This document shows, one piece after another, positions 18,782 to 27,737 of a stretch of DNA of 59,054 nucleotides. The stretch's first letter is position 1. Each line of letters starts with the position of its first letter. Both the position numbers and the translations under genes were made by a program. The stretch is from JASMTM01 sp964441735 (lineage in GTDB: Bacteria > Thermotogota > Thermotogae > Petrotogales > Kosmotogaceae), in assembly GCA_964441735.1 (NCBI GenBank), contig CAYTVB010000010.1, positions 1 to 59,054 of the forward strand, in the 5' to 3' direction. The notes beneath the pieces were generated by a model. It did not search any database. It was not told the origin of the DNA and saw only the letters and a list, made by a program, of their open reading frames with translations.

Positions 18782-20109
18782 TGGCAACTGTACTCATTGT
18801 AGGCCGTCCGAATGTTGGCAAGTCCACACTTTTTAACAGACTTGTTGGTTATAAAAAAACTATTGTTGATGATGAGCCCGGAGTAACAAGAGACTTTGTA
18901 TTTGGACATGTCGAATGGCAAAAAAAGTCCTTTGAAGTTATAGACACGTGTGGCCTTTTTGATAATCCCAATGATATCGTTGAAACAAAGATGAAAGAAC
19001 TTACCCTCAGTATTCTCGATGAGGGTGATTTAATCATGTTTGTTGTTGATGGAAGGCATGGGCTTACATCAGCTGATTATAATCTTGCTGAAATTCTGCG
19101 CAGAAAAAAAGAGAATGTATTATTGGTAGCAAATAAGGTTGAAGTATTTGAGAGATTTGAAGCAGAAATGAAACCTGAACTATATACACTTGGCTTGGGT
19201 GAACCTATTCCTGTGTCATCAGAACATGCATTGAATTTTGATACATTAATTGATGAAACCTTTGAAAGACTTGAAAAAAACGGATTCGCCACAAATGTAA
19301 TGTTTGAAGAAGAAGATGTATGGTGCAGCATCACAATTGTTGGAAAACCAAATGTTGGGAAATCATCGTTATTTAATACAATTCTTGGTAGTAACAGAAG
19401 TCTGGTTACGGAAGTACCGGGAACTACCAGAGATACCATAGATCAACCAATGTTAATCGATGACAAATTATGCAAATTTGTTGATACAGCCGGAATAAGA
19501 AAAAAATCAAAGGTCGGAACAAAAAACGTTGAATATTACAGTGTTATGCGCTCTATAAGTTCAATAGAGCGTAGTGATATTTCAATCATCGTCATAGATT
19601 CTACCAAAGGCTTAAGCAACCAAGATCAAAAGGTTGCGGGACTGGCCGAAAAAAATGGGAAGGGTACGATCATAGTATTTAATAAAGTAGATATGATAAC
19701 AGAAAAAAAAGAAAGAGATCTGCTTAATGCAGTAGAAAGAGATTTATATTTTATCAATTATAGCCCTGTTGTATTCACTTCCTGTACCAAAAACATTGGA
19801 ATAGATATATTGTTAGATGACATAATCGAAGTTTCTGAAAATATTGATAGAAGGATTCCAACGGGATTACTGAATGAGTTAATCAAACGTTATACACTAA
19901 CAACTCCACCCGTTGGAAACAAACGGAGAAAAGCAAAAATCTACTATGCATCACAAATAGATACGCGACCACCACTGATTTTGTTAAATGTAAATGATCC
20001 CGGTCTATTTTCATCAGCTTATCTAAAAGGCCTTAGAAAAACTATACGAATGAATTTTCATGACTTTACCGGATCACCGATTTTTATAAAGTTGAGGCGA
20101 AAGAGATGA
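18781..20109 (+). CDS. der: Ribosome-assembly GTPase Der (EngA)
   Basis: 442 residues with two tandem G domains and a C-terminal KH-like domain. The first has GRPNVGKSTLFNRL (7-20), DEPGVTRD, DTCG and NKVE. The second has GKPNVGKSSLFN, PGTTRDTID, DTAGIRKKSKV and NKVD. Der acts in late 50S subunit assembly. GTG start overlaps the TAG stop of the IspH-S1 gene (TAGTG), so translation is coupled. Co-transcription with S1 fits its ribosome role. Confidence 0.96.
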   Translation: MATVLIVGRPNVGKSTLFNRLVGYKKTIVDDEPGVTRDFVFGHVEWQKKSFEVIDTCGLFDNPNDIVETKMKELTLSILDEGDLIMFVVDGRHGLTSADYNLAEILRRKKENVLLVANKVEVFERFEAEMKPELYTLGLGEPIPVSSEHALNFDTLIDETFERLEKNGFATNVMFEEEDVWCSITIVGKPNVGKSSLFNTILGSNRSLVTEVPGTTRDTIDQPMLIDDKLCKFVDTAGIRKKSKVGTKNVEYYSVMRSISSIERSDISIIVIDSTKGLSNQDQKVAGLAEKNGKGTIIVFNKVDMITEKKERDLLNAVERDLYFINYSPVVFTSCTKNIGIDILLDDIIEVSENIDRRIPTGLLNELIKRYTLTTPPVGNKRRKAKIYYASQIDTRPPLILLNVNDPGLFSSAYLKGLRKTIRMNFHDFTGSPIFIKLRRKR

Positions 20110-20726
20110 ATTTTCTGTTAATAGCCATAATTGGGTATCTGGCTGGCTCAGTACCGTTCAGCTTTATTATCCCATGGATTATAGGGGTAGATATTAGAAA
20201 AATCGGAAGTGGAAATGTCGGAGGAACAAATGTACTTCGTTCTCTGGGCGGCATATGGGGCTCAGTCTGTATGGTACTGGATGGTGTAAAAGCCTTTGTG
20301 CCAATTATGATTGGTATTCATGTATTTAATATGAATATCACCCAGGGGCTAATGATGGGATTTTTTGCTGCCATAGGTCACAGCTATCCTATCTGGCTAA
20401 AATTTAAAGGCGGTAAGGCAGTTGCAGTTACCGTAGGAACAATTTCAGCAGTTAAAGCACCATTAGTCGCTTTATTTTTCGCCATATGGATACCTCTTGC
20501 AATCTGGACAAAATATGTATCCCTTTCTTCGCTGGTGTCACTCGGAACTTTAAGTGTTGTGTTCTTTCTAATCTCGGGTGTTAATGAAGGTTTATGGATA
20601 CTGGCATTTCTGGCTCTTTCATCATATAGACATAGAGAAAATATAAAGAGGTTGCTTAGAAAGAGGGAAAACAAAACCGATCTTATTGAAGCATTTAAGA
20701 AACACAATGAACCCGAAGATAAATAA
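20106..20726 (+). CDS. plsY: Glycerol-3-phosphate acyltransferase PlsY
   Basis: 206-residue polytopic membrane enzyme that transfers acyl from acyl-phosphate to glycerol-3-phosphate, the first step of phospholipid synthesis. Conserved motifs are SVPFSFII, RKIGSGNVGGTNVLRSLG near residues 31-48, GHSYPIWLKFKGGKAVAV near 95-112, and a C-terminal HRENIKRLL segment. Start ATG overlaps the der stop as ATGA. It is the last gene of the aspS operon and is followed by a hairpin at 20730. Confidence 0.95.
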   Translation: MNFLLIAIIGYLAGSVPFSFIIPWIIGVDIRKIGSGNVGGTNVLRSLGGIWGSVCMVLDGVKAFVPIMIGIHVFNMNITQGLMMGFFAAIGHSYPIWLKFKGGKAVAVTVGTISAVKAPLVALFFAIWIPLAIWTKYVSLSSLVSLGTLSVVFFLISGVNEGLWILAFLALSSYRHRENIKRLLRKRENKTDLIEAFKKHNEPEDK

Positions 20727-20750
20727 AAATGTCAGGTGTAATACCTGACA
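20721..20750 (-). terminator. Terminator of the atp operon, possibly bidirectional
   Basis: A perfect 8-bp stem TGTCAGGT/ACCTGACA with a 5-base loop (20730-20750) lies between convergent plsY and atpC. On the minus strand it is followed by TTTTTATTT, so it should end the ATP synthase operon. On the plus strand the tail is ATTATTTAA, so it could also serve plsY less efficiently. Confidence 0.8.
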
Positions 20751-20782
20751 ATTATTTAAAGTTATATTTATTGATTTGCAAA

Positions 20783-21184
20783 TTAGTTATGTTCTTTGTA
20801 AACCCTCTCACGAAGGATGTTTCTCTGAATTTGAGCGGATAGGTCTGCTTTTTCCTGTGTATCTTTCGCTAAATTAAGTAATTCCTCTGCTCTTTCAAGA
20901 TGGCGCCTTGCTTTTTCAATATCAATTTCTTCGGGCTTTTCAGCTGCATCAGCAACAATTGTAAGCGACTCTCTTTCATTAAGCAAAAAACCGCCATGAA
21001 CAGCAAAATAATAATTCTCTCCATTGGAGTGAATATTTATTTTTTCCACAGCGAGCTGACATACCATGGGGGCACGAGAAGGTAAAAAAGCAATACTTCC
21101 TTCTACCGTTTTGAAACTGATAAGTTCTGCTGTTCCTTCCCACTCTATGCCATATGGAGTTACCAGTTTAATGTTGAGAGACAC
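20783..21184 (-). CDS. atpC: ATP synthase F1 epsilon subunit
   Basis: About 133 residues. The N-terminal beta-sandwich has LVTPYGIEWEGTAELISF, GSIAFLPSRAPMV and YFAVHGGFLL; the C-terminal helical hairpin has IDIEKARRHLERAEELL. Epsilon couples the rotor and can inhibit hydrolysis. I choose the GTG at 21184, directly after the atpD stop, because AAGGTG lies 6 nt upstream and the protein then begins near the usual family start; the ATG at 21199 lies inside atpD and lacks a ribosome site. Last gene of the atp operon. Confidence 0.92.
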   Translation of the reverse strand: MSLNIKLVTPYGIEWEGTAELISFKTVEGSIAFLPSRAPMVCQLAVEKINIHSNGENYYFAVHGGFLLNERESLTIVADAAEKPEEIDIEKARRHLERAEELLNLAKDTQEKADLSAQIQRNILRERVYKEHN

Positions 21185-21185
21185 A

Positions 21186-22610
21186 TCAATCACCTTCATT
21201 CATTTTCTCTGCTTTTTCTCTTGCCTCTTCTATTGTTCCAACCATCATAAACGCCTGTTCGGGTAAGTCATCGTGTTTCCCTTCCAAAATTTCTTTAAAA
21301 CCTCTAACTGTTTCTTTTATAGACACATACTTACCTTTAATATTGCTGAATTTTTCTGCAACAAAGAAGGGTTGCGTTAAGAACCTCTGTATTTTTCTGG
21401 CGCGTCTCACTGTAATTTTATCTTCTTCTGTAAGCTCTTCCATACCCAAAATAGCAATAATATCCTGAAGATCCTTATATCTTTGAAGCACACCCTGAAC
21501 ATTTCTTGCGACATTATAATGTTCATTTCCAACCACATCAGGACTTAGATTTTTTGAAGCTGAATCAAGTGAATCAACTGCAGGGTATAATCCCTGTTCA
21601 GCAATCGAACGTGAAAGGTTTACAGTTGCATCAAGGTGATTAAATGTAGTTGCAGGCGCGGGATCTGTAAAGTCATCCGCTGGAACATAAATAGCCTGTA
21701 CAGAGGTTATTGAACCCTTTTTGGTGGTTGTGATACGTTCCTGTAATTGTCCCATTTCTGATGCAAGTGTGGGTTGATATCCCACAGCTGAAGGCATTCT
21801 TCCCAACAAAGCAGATACTTCTGAACCAGCCTGAACGAACCTGTATATATTGTCTATAAATACAAGGACATCTCTTTCCTGGACATCTCTAAAATATTCA
21901 GCCATGGTAATTGCAGAAAGCCCAACTCTGAATCTTGCCCCAGGGGGCTCGTTCATTTGACCAAAAACAAGTGCAGTTTTGTCAAGAACACCCGCTTCTT
22001 GCATGTCAAGCCAGAGATCGTTTCCTTCCCTTGTTCTTTCTCCAACACCAGCAAATATGGATAGACCTTTATGCTCAATCGCTATGTTCCTTATCAGTTC
22101 CATAACAAGAACAGTTTTTCCGACACCAGCTCCTCCGAAAAATCCGATCTTACCACCTTTATTAAAGGGAGTGAGAAGGTCAATTACTTTGATTCCGGTT
22201 TCAAGTATCTCGATCTCCGTTTCCTGATCCGTTATCTCAGGAGAATCTTTATGTATCTGCCATTGTTCTTTGGCTTCAATCTCGCCTTTTTCGTCTATCG
22301 GTTCTCCAAGAAGGTTAAACATCCTCCCTAATACGTCCTGTCCTACCGGAACAGAAATCTGTTTTTGAGTGTCAGTTACTTCCTGCCCTCTGACAAGTCC
22401 ATCAGTAGAGTCAAGAGCAATTGCCCGCACAGTACTATCTCCCAATACTTGAGCCACTTCCATTACAACGTTCTTACCCAGCGATTCATTGTATACTTCA
22501 AGAGCATTCAAAATATCGGGAAGTATTCCTTCTTCAAAATCCACATCAACTATTGGTCCTATTACTGTCAGTAATTTTCCTTTATTTGCATTTTCATTAT
22601 TTTTGGCCAC
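21186..22610 (-). CDS. atpD: ATP synthase F1 beta subunit
   Basis: 474 residues; catalytic subunit. P-loop GGAGVGKTVLVMEL, the catalytic glutamate region GVGERTREGNDLW, ALVFGQMNEPPGAR, FIDNIYRFVQAGSEVSALLGRMPSAVGYQPTLA, and the DELSEED-like region replaced by GMEELTEEDKI. GTG start 8 nt downstream of GGAGG. Overlaps nothing upstream but touches atpC downstream. Confidence 0.97.
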   Translation of the reverse strand: MAKNNENANKGKLLTVIGPIVDVDFEEGILPDILNALEVYNESLGKNVVMEVAQVLGDSTVRAIALDSTDGLVRGQEVTDTQKQISVPVGQDVLGRMFNLLGEPIDEKGEIEAKEQWQIHKDSPEITDQETEIEILETGIKVIDLLTPFNKGGKIGFFGGAGVGKTVLVMELIRNIAIEHKGLSIFAGVGERTREGNDLWLDMQEAGVLDKTALVFGQMNEPPGARFRVGLSAITMAEYFRDVQERDVLVFIDNIYRFVQAGSEVSALLGRMPSAVGYQPTLASEMGQLQERITTTKKGSITSVQAIYVPADDFTDPAPATTFNHLDATVNLSRSIAEQGLYPAVDSLDSASKNLSPDVVGNEHYNVARNVQGVLQRYKDLQDIIAILGMEELTEEDKITVRRARKIQRFLTQPFFVAEKFSNIKGKYVSIKETVRGFKEILEGKHDDLPEQAFMMVGTIEEAREKAEKMNEGD

Positions 22611-22627
22611 GATTACACCTCCGCACT

Positions 22628-23458
22628 CTATCCTTCAAGAGCTTCTGCACCATTTACAATTTCTATAATTTCTCTTGTAATTGTTGACTGTCTTACTTTA
22701 TTTTTTTCCAGTGTTAACTTTTCTATCAAATCTTCAGCGTTATCTGTCGCATTTCTCATAGCATTCTGTCTTGAATAAAGCTCACCTAACTTGGTCTCGT
22801 AAGCAGCGCTCAACAAGACAGATATTCCCCATGCATTCAATAAATCATCATATATTTCCTCAGGAGAAGGTTCAAAATCGTAATTTTCACTGCTCTCATC
22901 TTCAAATTGCAGAGGAAAAATTGTTTTTATATCAGGAAGTTGAACAAGAATGTTCTTAAGTTTTGCGTATATTACTTTTAAAGAACCTGCATTCACTTCA
23001 TTTAGTATTTCATAGGCCTCATCCCATATAACTGCAACTTCATCAAGGTCTGGCGTTTCATAGTATCTTGAAAAAGCTTTACCAAAAGCATCATAATTAG
23101 AAAAAGCTTTTTCAGCTTTGATTCCAACGGTAATTATTCCTTTTACATCGTTCTTTTCAATGTATTTTTGCGAATACCTTATTATTTCACTATTGAAAGC
23201 GCCACACAAACCCATATCCGCTGTTATTATTATAATAATTTCACCTTCTCCGTCGTTAGAAGGCGGATATTCAAGACTGTTATGAACAACTTTAAGTGTA
23301 TTAAATAGTCTGCCCTCATACTCTCTTATCGGAGGCAATCCTTTCTCCACTTTTTTCAATTTAGCGGTTGCAACCATTTGCATGGCCTTGGTGATCTGCT
23401 TTGTTGATTCGGTAGATTCAATTCGTTTTTTTATCGATCTTAATTTTCCTTTACTCAT
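22628..23458 (-). CDS. atpG: ATP synthase F1 gamma subunit
   Basis: 276 residues. The rotor shaft is shown by its terminal coiled-coil helices: RSIKKRIESTESTKQITKAMQMVATAKL at the N-terminus (residues 7-34) and MRNATDNAEDLIEKLTLEKNKVRQSTITREIIEI at the C-terminus. The globular part contains TADMGLCGAFNSEI. Length is slightly short but normal for the family. It lies 4 bases after atpA. Confidence 0.95.
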   Translation of the reverse strand: MSKGKLRSIKKRIESTESTKQITKAMQMVATAKLKKVEKGLPPIREYEGRLFNTLKVVHNSLEYPPSNDGEGEIIIIITADMGLCGAFNSEIIRYSQKYIEKNDVKGIITVGIKAEKAFSNYDAFGKAFSRYYETPDLDEVAVIWDEAYEILNEVNAGSLKVIYAKLKNILVQLPDIKTIFPLQFEDESSENYDFEPSPEEIYDDLLNAWGISVLLSAAYETKLGELYSRQNAMRNATDNAEDLIEKLTLEKNKVRQSTITREIIEIVNGAEALEG

Positions 23459-23462
23459 AGTA

Positions 23463-24977
23463 TCATCCTCTGGATTCTACCAGTTTTTTCACTTTACCAA
23501 TTGCCTCATCGAGTTTCTGCTCAATATCATCTGAAATTACTTTTTCTTTCTTTATAGTCTCCAGTAGTTCCGAATACTCATCTTTCAGTGTCTGAATCAA
23601 ATTTTTCTCAAAATTTCTGATTTCTGAGGTTTCAATATCATCAAGATAACCCTTTGTACCAGCATAAAGAACTGTTATTTGTTCTTCCACAGGCATTGGT
23701 GAATACTGATCTTGTTTCAATAGCTCGGTCAGTTTTGCACCTCTGGTTAATTGCTGTTGAGTAGCTTTATCCAGCTCTGTTGAAAACTGAGCAAAAGACT
23801 GCAACTCACGATATTGTGCAAGGTCTATCCTCAAATTTCCTGCTATGTTTTTCATGGCTTTTATCTGAGCAGAACCCCCAACCCTGGAAACCGAAAGCCC
23901 AACATTAATTGCGGGACGGTTTCCTGCGTAGAAAAGGTTCGGGTCAAGATATATCTGACCATCCGTTATTGATATCACATTTGTAGGAATGTATGCACTA
24001 ACATCATTCGCGAGGGTTTCAATTATCGGAAGCGCGGTCATTGAACCTCCACCATGTTCTTCATTCAATCTTGCTGCTCTTTCGAGCAATCTTGAATGCA
24101 AATAGAAAACATCACCGGGATATGCTTCTCGACCGGGAGGTCTTCTTAATAACAGGGAAAGCTCACGATATGCCTCGGCATGTTTTGATAAATCATCAAA
24201 TATTACCAGGGCATCTTTGCCTTTATACATAAAATATTCGCCTATTGCAGCTCCAGCGTACGGAGCAAGATAGGATAGGGTTGCAGGTCCACTGGAGGTT
24301 GCTGCAACTACCGTTGTATAATCCATTGCTCCCGTTTCACGCAATTTGTCAATCGTACGTGCAAGCGCTGCAGTTTTCTGCCTTATTGCAACATAAACAC
24401 AATGGACACCCTGTCCCTTCTGGTTGATGATTGCATCAACTGCTATTGCTGATTTACCAGTTTGCCTATCGCCTATGATTAACTCTCTCTGTCCCCTTCC
24501 GATTGGAACAATGGCATCAATTGCTTTCAACCCCGTCTGAAGCGGAGTATCTACGGGTTTCCTTTTTATAACACCGGGCGCTTTAACTTCAACCGGTCTG
24601 AATTCATCAGTCTCAATTTCTCCTCTTCCATCAATGGGCATACCTAAAGGATTAACTACTCTACCCAGAAGTTCTTCTCCAACAGGAACCTGAATTATTC
24701 TTCCTGTTCTTCTTACAAGTTCTCCTTCTTTTATATTTCTATAATCACCCAAAATAACTATTCCAACATTATCTTCTTCAAGATTTAGTGTGAGACCAAA
24801 AACTCCATTCTCAAAGCGGACAAGTTCATTTGACATTACATTTTTTAGCCCATAAGCTCTGGCTATTCCATCTCCTACTTGAATAACCTTGCCTGCTTCA
24901 AAATAATCAATTTCTCTATCTGATTCGCTTAACTGTGACTTTAGAATCTTAGTAATTTCAGAAGGATCTATCTTCAC
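23463..24977 (-). CDS. atpA: ATP synthase F1 alpha subunit
   Basis: 504 residues; non-catalytic nucleotide-binding subunit. P-loop GDRQTGKSAIAVDAI near residue 170, the signature PGREAYPGDVFYLHSRLLERAA, ISITDGQIYLDPNLFYAGNRPAINVGLSVSRVGGSAQ, and the N-terminal beta barrel with VGDGIARAYGL. GTG start 8 nt after GGAGG. It lies between atpH and atpG in the canonical order. Confidence 0.97.
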   Translation of the reverse strand: MKIDPSEITKILKSQLSESDREIDYFEAGKVIQVGDGIARAYGLKNVMSNELVRFENGVFGLTLNLEEDNVGIVILGDYRNIKEGELVRRTGRIIQVPVGEELLGRVVNPLGMPIDGRGEIETDEFRPVEVKAPGVIKRKPVDTPLQTGLKAIDAIVPIGRGQRELIIGDRQTGKSAIAVDAIINQKGQGVHCVYVAIRQKTAALARTIDKLRETGAMDYTTVVAATSSGPATLSYLAPYAGAAIGEYFMYKGKDALVIFDDLSKHAEAYRELSLLLRRPPGREAYPGDVFYLHSRLLERAARLNEEHGGGSMTALPIIETLANDVSAYIPTNVISITDGQIYLDPNLFYAGNRPAINVGLSVSRVGGSAQIKAMKNIAGNLRIDLAQYRELQSFAQFSTELDKATQQQLTRGAKLTELLKQDQYSPMPVEEQITVLYAGTKGYLDDIETSEIRNFEKNLIQTLKDEYSELLETIKKEKVISDDIEQKLDEAIGKVKKLVESRG

Positions 24978-25000
24978 TGGACCACCTCCAAATTGCTTTA

Positions 25001-25537
25001 CTATGCTTTAGTGGTTAATGTTTTTTCAAAACGTTCCAGTCTGCCTTTTACGGTCATATCAATAACTCTATCACTAAACTCAATAATCATGCCCGCTACC
25101 AGATCTTTATCAATAGAAACAGAAATTATAGATTCTCTTCCTGTTTCGGATTTCACAACTCTCTCTATTTCATTTTTCTCGGATTCTGTTAATTCAAGTG
25201 GTGCCCTGACGTTTACTCTGATTTTTGAAACAGACTCATTCATTATCTGTTTAAAAGCCATTTCAATCTCAGGCAAATAATCAAGTCTTCGTCTATTTAT
25301 AGTTATTCCAAGAAAATTTATGAATACTTCTGGAACATCATCAAAAATTTTGAGAAACATTTGCAGTACCTTTTTCTTTGTCAATGTCGGATCAATTACT
25401 ATTTCCCTAATTTCACTTACATTAATCATTTTAGAAGCTCTGCTCAAACAGTTACTTACCTGCTCCAGTTCATCCTTTTTTATGCTTAAAAACAAAGCTT
25501 TAGCATACCGATATGATAGAGAAGGTATATGTTTCAT
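25001..25537 (-). CDS. atpH: ATP synthase F1 delta subunit
   Basis: 178 residues. The helical N-terminal domain starts SLSYRYAKALFLSI, the middle shows DDVPEVFINFLGITINRRRLDYLPEI, and the C-terminal part has VSIDKDLVAGMIIEFSDRVIDMTVKGRLERF, the OSCP/delta signature. It joins the peripheral stalk to F1. The start overlaps the end of atpF by 4 bases. Confidence 0.94.
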   Translation of the reverse strand: MKHIPSLSYRYAKALFLSIKKDELEQVSNCLSRASKMINVSEIREIVIDPTLTKKKVLQMFLKIFDDVPEVFINFLGITINRRRLDYLPEIEMAFKQIMNESVSKIRVNVRAPLELTESEKNEIERVVKSETGRESIISVSIDKDLVAGMIIEFSDRVIDMTVKGRLERFEKTLTTKA

Positions 25538-26022
25538 TCTTTTTTATTCTCCATTGAATTTAGCATTCTTCGGGTATACTGTCTTTTTAGCTTTTCATCC
25601 ATTTCACGTCCAAGAAAACGAGCAACCAGATTTACAGCCATTTCAACAGCAGATGACTGAACATCCTGAAGAGCCTTTTTCTTCTGATTATTTATATCTT
25701 CCTGAGCAGCATGTTTAATTCTCGCACTTTCTTCCTTCGCTTTATCCTTGGCTTGTTGAACAATTTGCTCAGAACGTTTTTCAGCATTTGTTATTAATTC
25801 ACTTGCCTGCTCCCTGGATTTCTGTAATTCTTCTTCGTATTTTTCCCTGTATTCTTCAGCTTCCTTACGCACCTTTTCAGCTTCAGAAAATTTTTCATTA
25901 ACTTCTTCCTGTCTCTTTTTAACGATTTCGAAAAAACGATCGTACAGTAGTTTTTTCAAAACCCACATTAGTAACAAAAAATTCAATAATTGAATTACAG
26001 AGGTAAGGTTAATTTCTATCAA
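25534..26022 (-). CDS. atpF: ATP synthase Fo b subunit
   Basis: 162 residues. One N-terminal membrane helix (LTSVIQLLNFLLLMWVLKKLLY), then a long charged right-handed coiled coil (EVNEKFSEAEKVRKEAEEYREKYEEEL...) and a C-terminal AVNLVARFLGREMDEKL segment. It is the peripheral stalk. TTG start after GGGGGTAATAAAC. A single b gene is present, so the stalk is probably a homodimer. Confidence 0.94.
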   Translation of the reverse strand: MIEINLTSVIQLLNFLLLMWVLKKLLYDRFFEIVKKRQEEVNEKFSEAEKVRKEAEEYREKYEEELQKSREQASELITNAEKRSEQIVQQAKDKAKEESARIKHAAQEDINNQKKKALQDVQSSAVEMAVNLVARFLGREMDEKLKRQYTRRMLNSMENKKE

Positions 26023-26055
26023 GTTTATTACCCCCTTTATTTACGTACAAAAGTT

Positions 26056-26301
26056 TTATGCAACAAGTAATATCATAAATGCAATAACTAAAGAGTACAA
26101 ACCTGTCGATTCTGCAACGGCCATTGCCAGTAACATTCTTGTGGTCAATGTGCCAATCATTTCAGGTTGTCTTGACATAGCCTCCATTGCGCTTGCACCA
26201 ACACGGCCCTGTCCAACGCCAGGTCCAATAGCTCCTATTCCCATTGCCAATCCTGCACCAATAAACTTACCAAGTTGTACCAAAGCTTCTGCTAATTCCA
26301 T
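26056..26301 (-). CDS. atpE: ATP synthase Fo c subunit, predicted Na+ type
   Basis: 81-residue hairpin of two membrane helices. The ion-binding residues match the Na+ signature of Ilyobacter tartaricus subunit c: Q31 in GPGVGQG, and V62, E64, S65, T66 and Y69 in AVAESTGLYSL. The loop is MSRQPE. Proton-type c rings usually lack the Q and ES(T) set, so Na+ coupling is expected; this is inference from residues. It lies between atpB and atpF. Confidence 0.95.
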   Translation of the reverse strand: MELAEALVQLGKFIGAGLAMGIGAIGPGVGQGRVGASAMEAMSRQPEMIGTLTTRMLLAMAVAESTGLYSLVIAFMILLVA

Positions 26302-26328
26302 AGTTACTACCTCCTTAATTCATGCAAT

Positions 26329-27165
26329 TTATTCTATTACAGAACCAATATAGGCTATCGCCAGTACGGTAAAAACAAGAGCCTGTATTGCGCCAATAAA
26401 TATTCCAAAGAATCCCCACAAAAAAGTTGGTACAAGATAATATTTAACAAGATAGCTTATTATTAATGCAAGTAAGCCACCGCCCATAACATTTCCAAAT
26501 AACCTTAAAGAATGCGATATGGGTTTTGCAATTTCACTAATTAAATTCATGGGTAACATCACTGGATAAGGCTCAAAAAATGTTTTAATCCATGTTAGAA
26601 AACCTTTTGCCTTTATTGCAAAGGCATGACTTATTATGAGAACGAATACCGCAAATGTTGCGTTTGTGTTTAAATCTGATGTTGGTGAATACCATGAACT
26701 TTGAAACAAAGTAAATTTCACTCCTTCTTCCGTAGGGACAGTATCAATACCCGGTATAGCACCAAGAAAATTCGATAAAATAATGAAGAGAAACAAAGTG
26801 GAAGCAATATAAAATGTGGGTTTTACAAATTCCTTTTTTGGTATGGTGTCCTCTGTTAACTCAAATAAATATTCAAGGAGCATTTCGATTAAAGATTGCT
26901 TCTTTCCCGGAATTCTTTCAAATTTCTTTATACTCAAAGCAAAAATTATTATTATTGCCATCAATGCCCAACTTACAAATAAAGTCATTGGGTTGATACG
27001 ACTGAGTAAACCACTTCCAAAAGGTAGTTGAACGATCCAGCGTTCTCCAAGACCTTCAAGGCTATAGGTATGACCAATAATTTTCATTACAACAAAAGTT
27101 ATTATGTATCCCACGCCCAGGCACACAAGGAAAATTTTATCGCCTTTAGTTAAACTAAACTTCAC
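26329..27165 (-). CDS. atpB: ATP synthase Fo a subunit
   Basis: 278 residues with at least five membrane segments. The essential arginine is in the conserved helix ISHSLRLFGNVMGGGLLALI. Other family segments are the N-terminal VQLPFGSG and FIILSNFLGAIPGI, and the C-terminal GAIQALVFTVLAIAYIG. Forms the ion path beside the c ring. Its start overlaps the end of the subunit I-like gene by 11 bases. Confidence 0.95.
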   Translation of the reverse strand: MKFSLTKGDKIFLVCLGVGYIITFVVMKIIGHTYSLEGLGERWIVQLPFGSGLLSRINPMTLFVSWALMAIIIIFALSIKKFERIPGKKQSLIEMLLEYLFELTEDTIPKKEFVKPTFYIASTLFLFIILSNFLGAIPGIDTVPTEEGVKFTLFQSSWYSPTSDLNTNATFAVFVLIISHAFAIKAKGFLTWIKTFFEPYPVMLPMNLISEIAKPISHSLRLFGNVMGGGLLALIISYLVKYYLVPTFLWGFFGIFIGAIQALVFTVLAIAYIGSVIE

Positions 27166-27502
27166 TCAACCACCTCCCGAATAAAAGAAGGGAGAGCTTC
27201 AGATTCAACAGCCCTACCACTGAACCAACAAAAAAATACGTCCCATAACCAATAGCACTTAAGAAACAAACTATATATAAAGCATAACGTATAAGATAAT
27301 CTCTCCACAACATTTGTTTGTTCTTGGAGGCTTTTTCAACAGTTAATGAAAGCAGCCAAAATCCTGTAACCCCAAAAGCAGTTCCATAAAACACGCCTAA
27401 CGCCATTTTTGTGTTAAAAAAATAAATTACCGCTGCTTCAATCGATGCTAGAATTATCATTATTATTGTTTCTCTTATGCTTATTCTGGTCAATTTTCTC
27501 AC
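27155..27502 (-). CDS. atpI: ATP synthase subunit I-like membrane protein
   Basis: 115 residues with four predicted membrane helices (about 13-30, 34-52, 68-86 and 90-108). Position immediately before atpB and topology match the ATP synthase I (AtpI/UncI) family, thought to help assemble the c ring. Sequence similarity by eye is weak, so the call rests mainly on context. GTG start; the first 65 bases lie inside atpZ, and no clear ribosome site precedes it, so translation is probably coupled. Confidence 0.75.
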   Translation of the reverse strand: MRKLTRISIRETIIMIILASIEAAVIYFFNTKMALGVFYGTAFGVTGFWLLSLTVEKASKNKQMLWRDYLIRYALYIVCFLSAIGYGTYFFVGSVVGLLNLKLSLLLFGRWLSEV

Positions 27503-27722
27503 TTTTTTCAGCTTCTTTCAACAGATACAGTATACCCTGATATAATCCTGAAAAGACTCCCAGCATCAATAAAATTACTAACCACATTTTACCCAGAGGA
27601 GCATACTTATACAATAAATATCCAAGGAGACCGCCAACTATAACGTTAGAAATGACTATAATTCCAAATTGAAATACTATGTTCAACGAACCAAAACTTT
27701 TTGGATCAAAAAGTTTACTCAA
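27438..27722 (-). CDS. atpZ: AtpZ/AtpI-family small membrane protein
   Basis: 94 residues, two membrane helices (about 14-34 and 44-66) and a polar tail rich in Lys and Asn. GGLLGYLLYKYAPLG and FSGLYQGILYLLKEAEK fit the AtpZ (DUF, F0F1-ATPase subunit) family, which has been linked to Mg2+ or Ca2+ handling with AtpI. It is the first gene of the atp operon, 15 bases after polA, with no promoter visible in that gap, so polA read-through into the operon is likely. Confidence 0.82.
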   Translation of the reverse strand: MSKLFDPKSFGSLNIVFQFGIIVISNVIVGGLLGYLLYKYAPLGKMWLVILLMLGVFSGLYQGILYLLKEAEKSEKIDQNKHKRNNNNDNSSID

Positions 27723-27737
27723 TTTTTCACTTCCTGA

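Noticed and set aside
27438..27502. Frameshift joining atpZ and atpI
   Set aside because: Both proteins have complete, separate topologies of the expected length and relatives have two genes; overlap is more likely than error.
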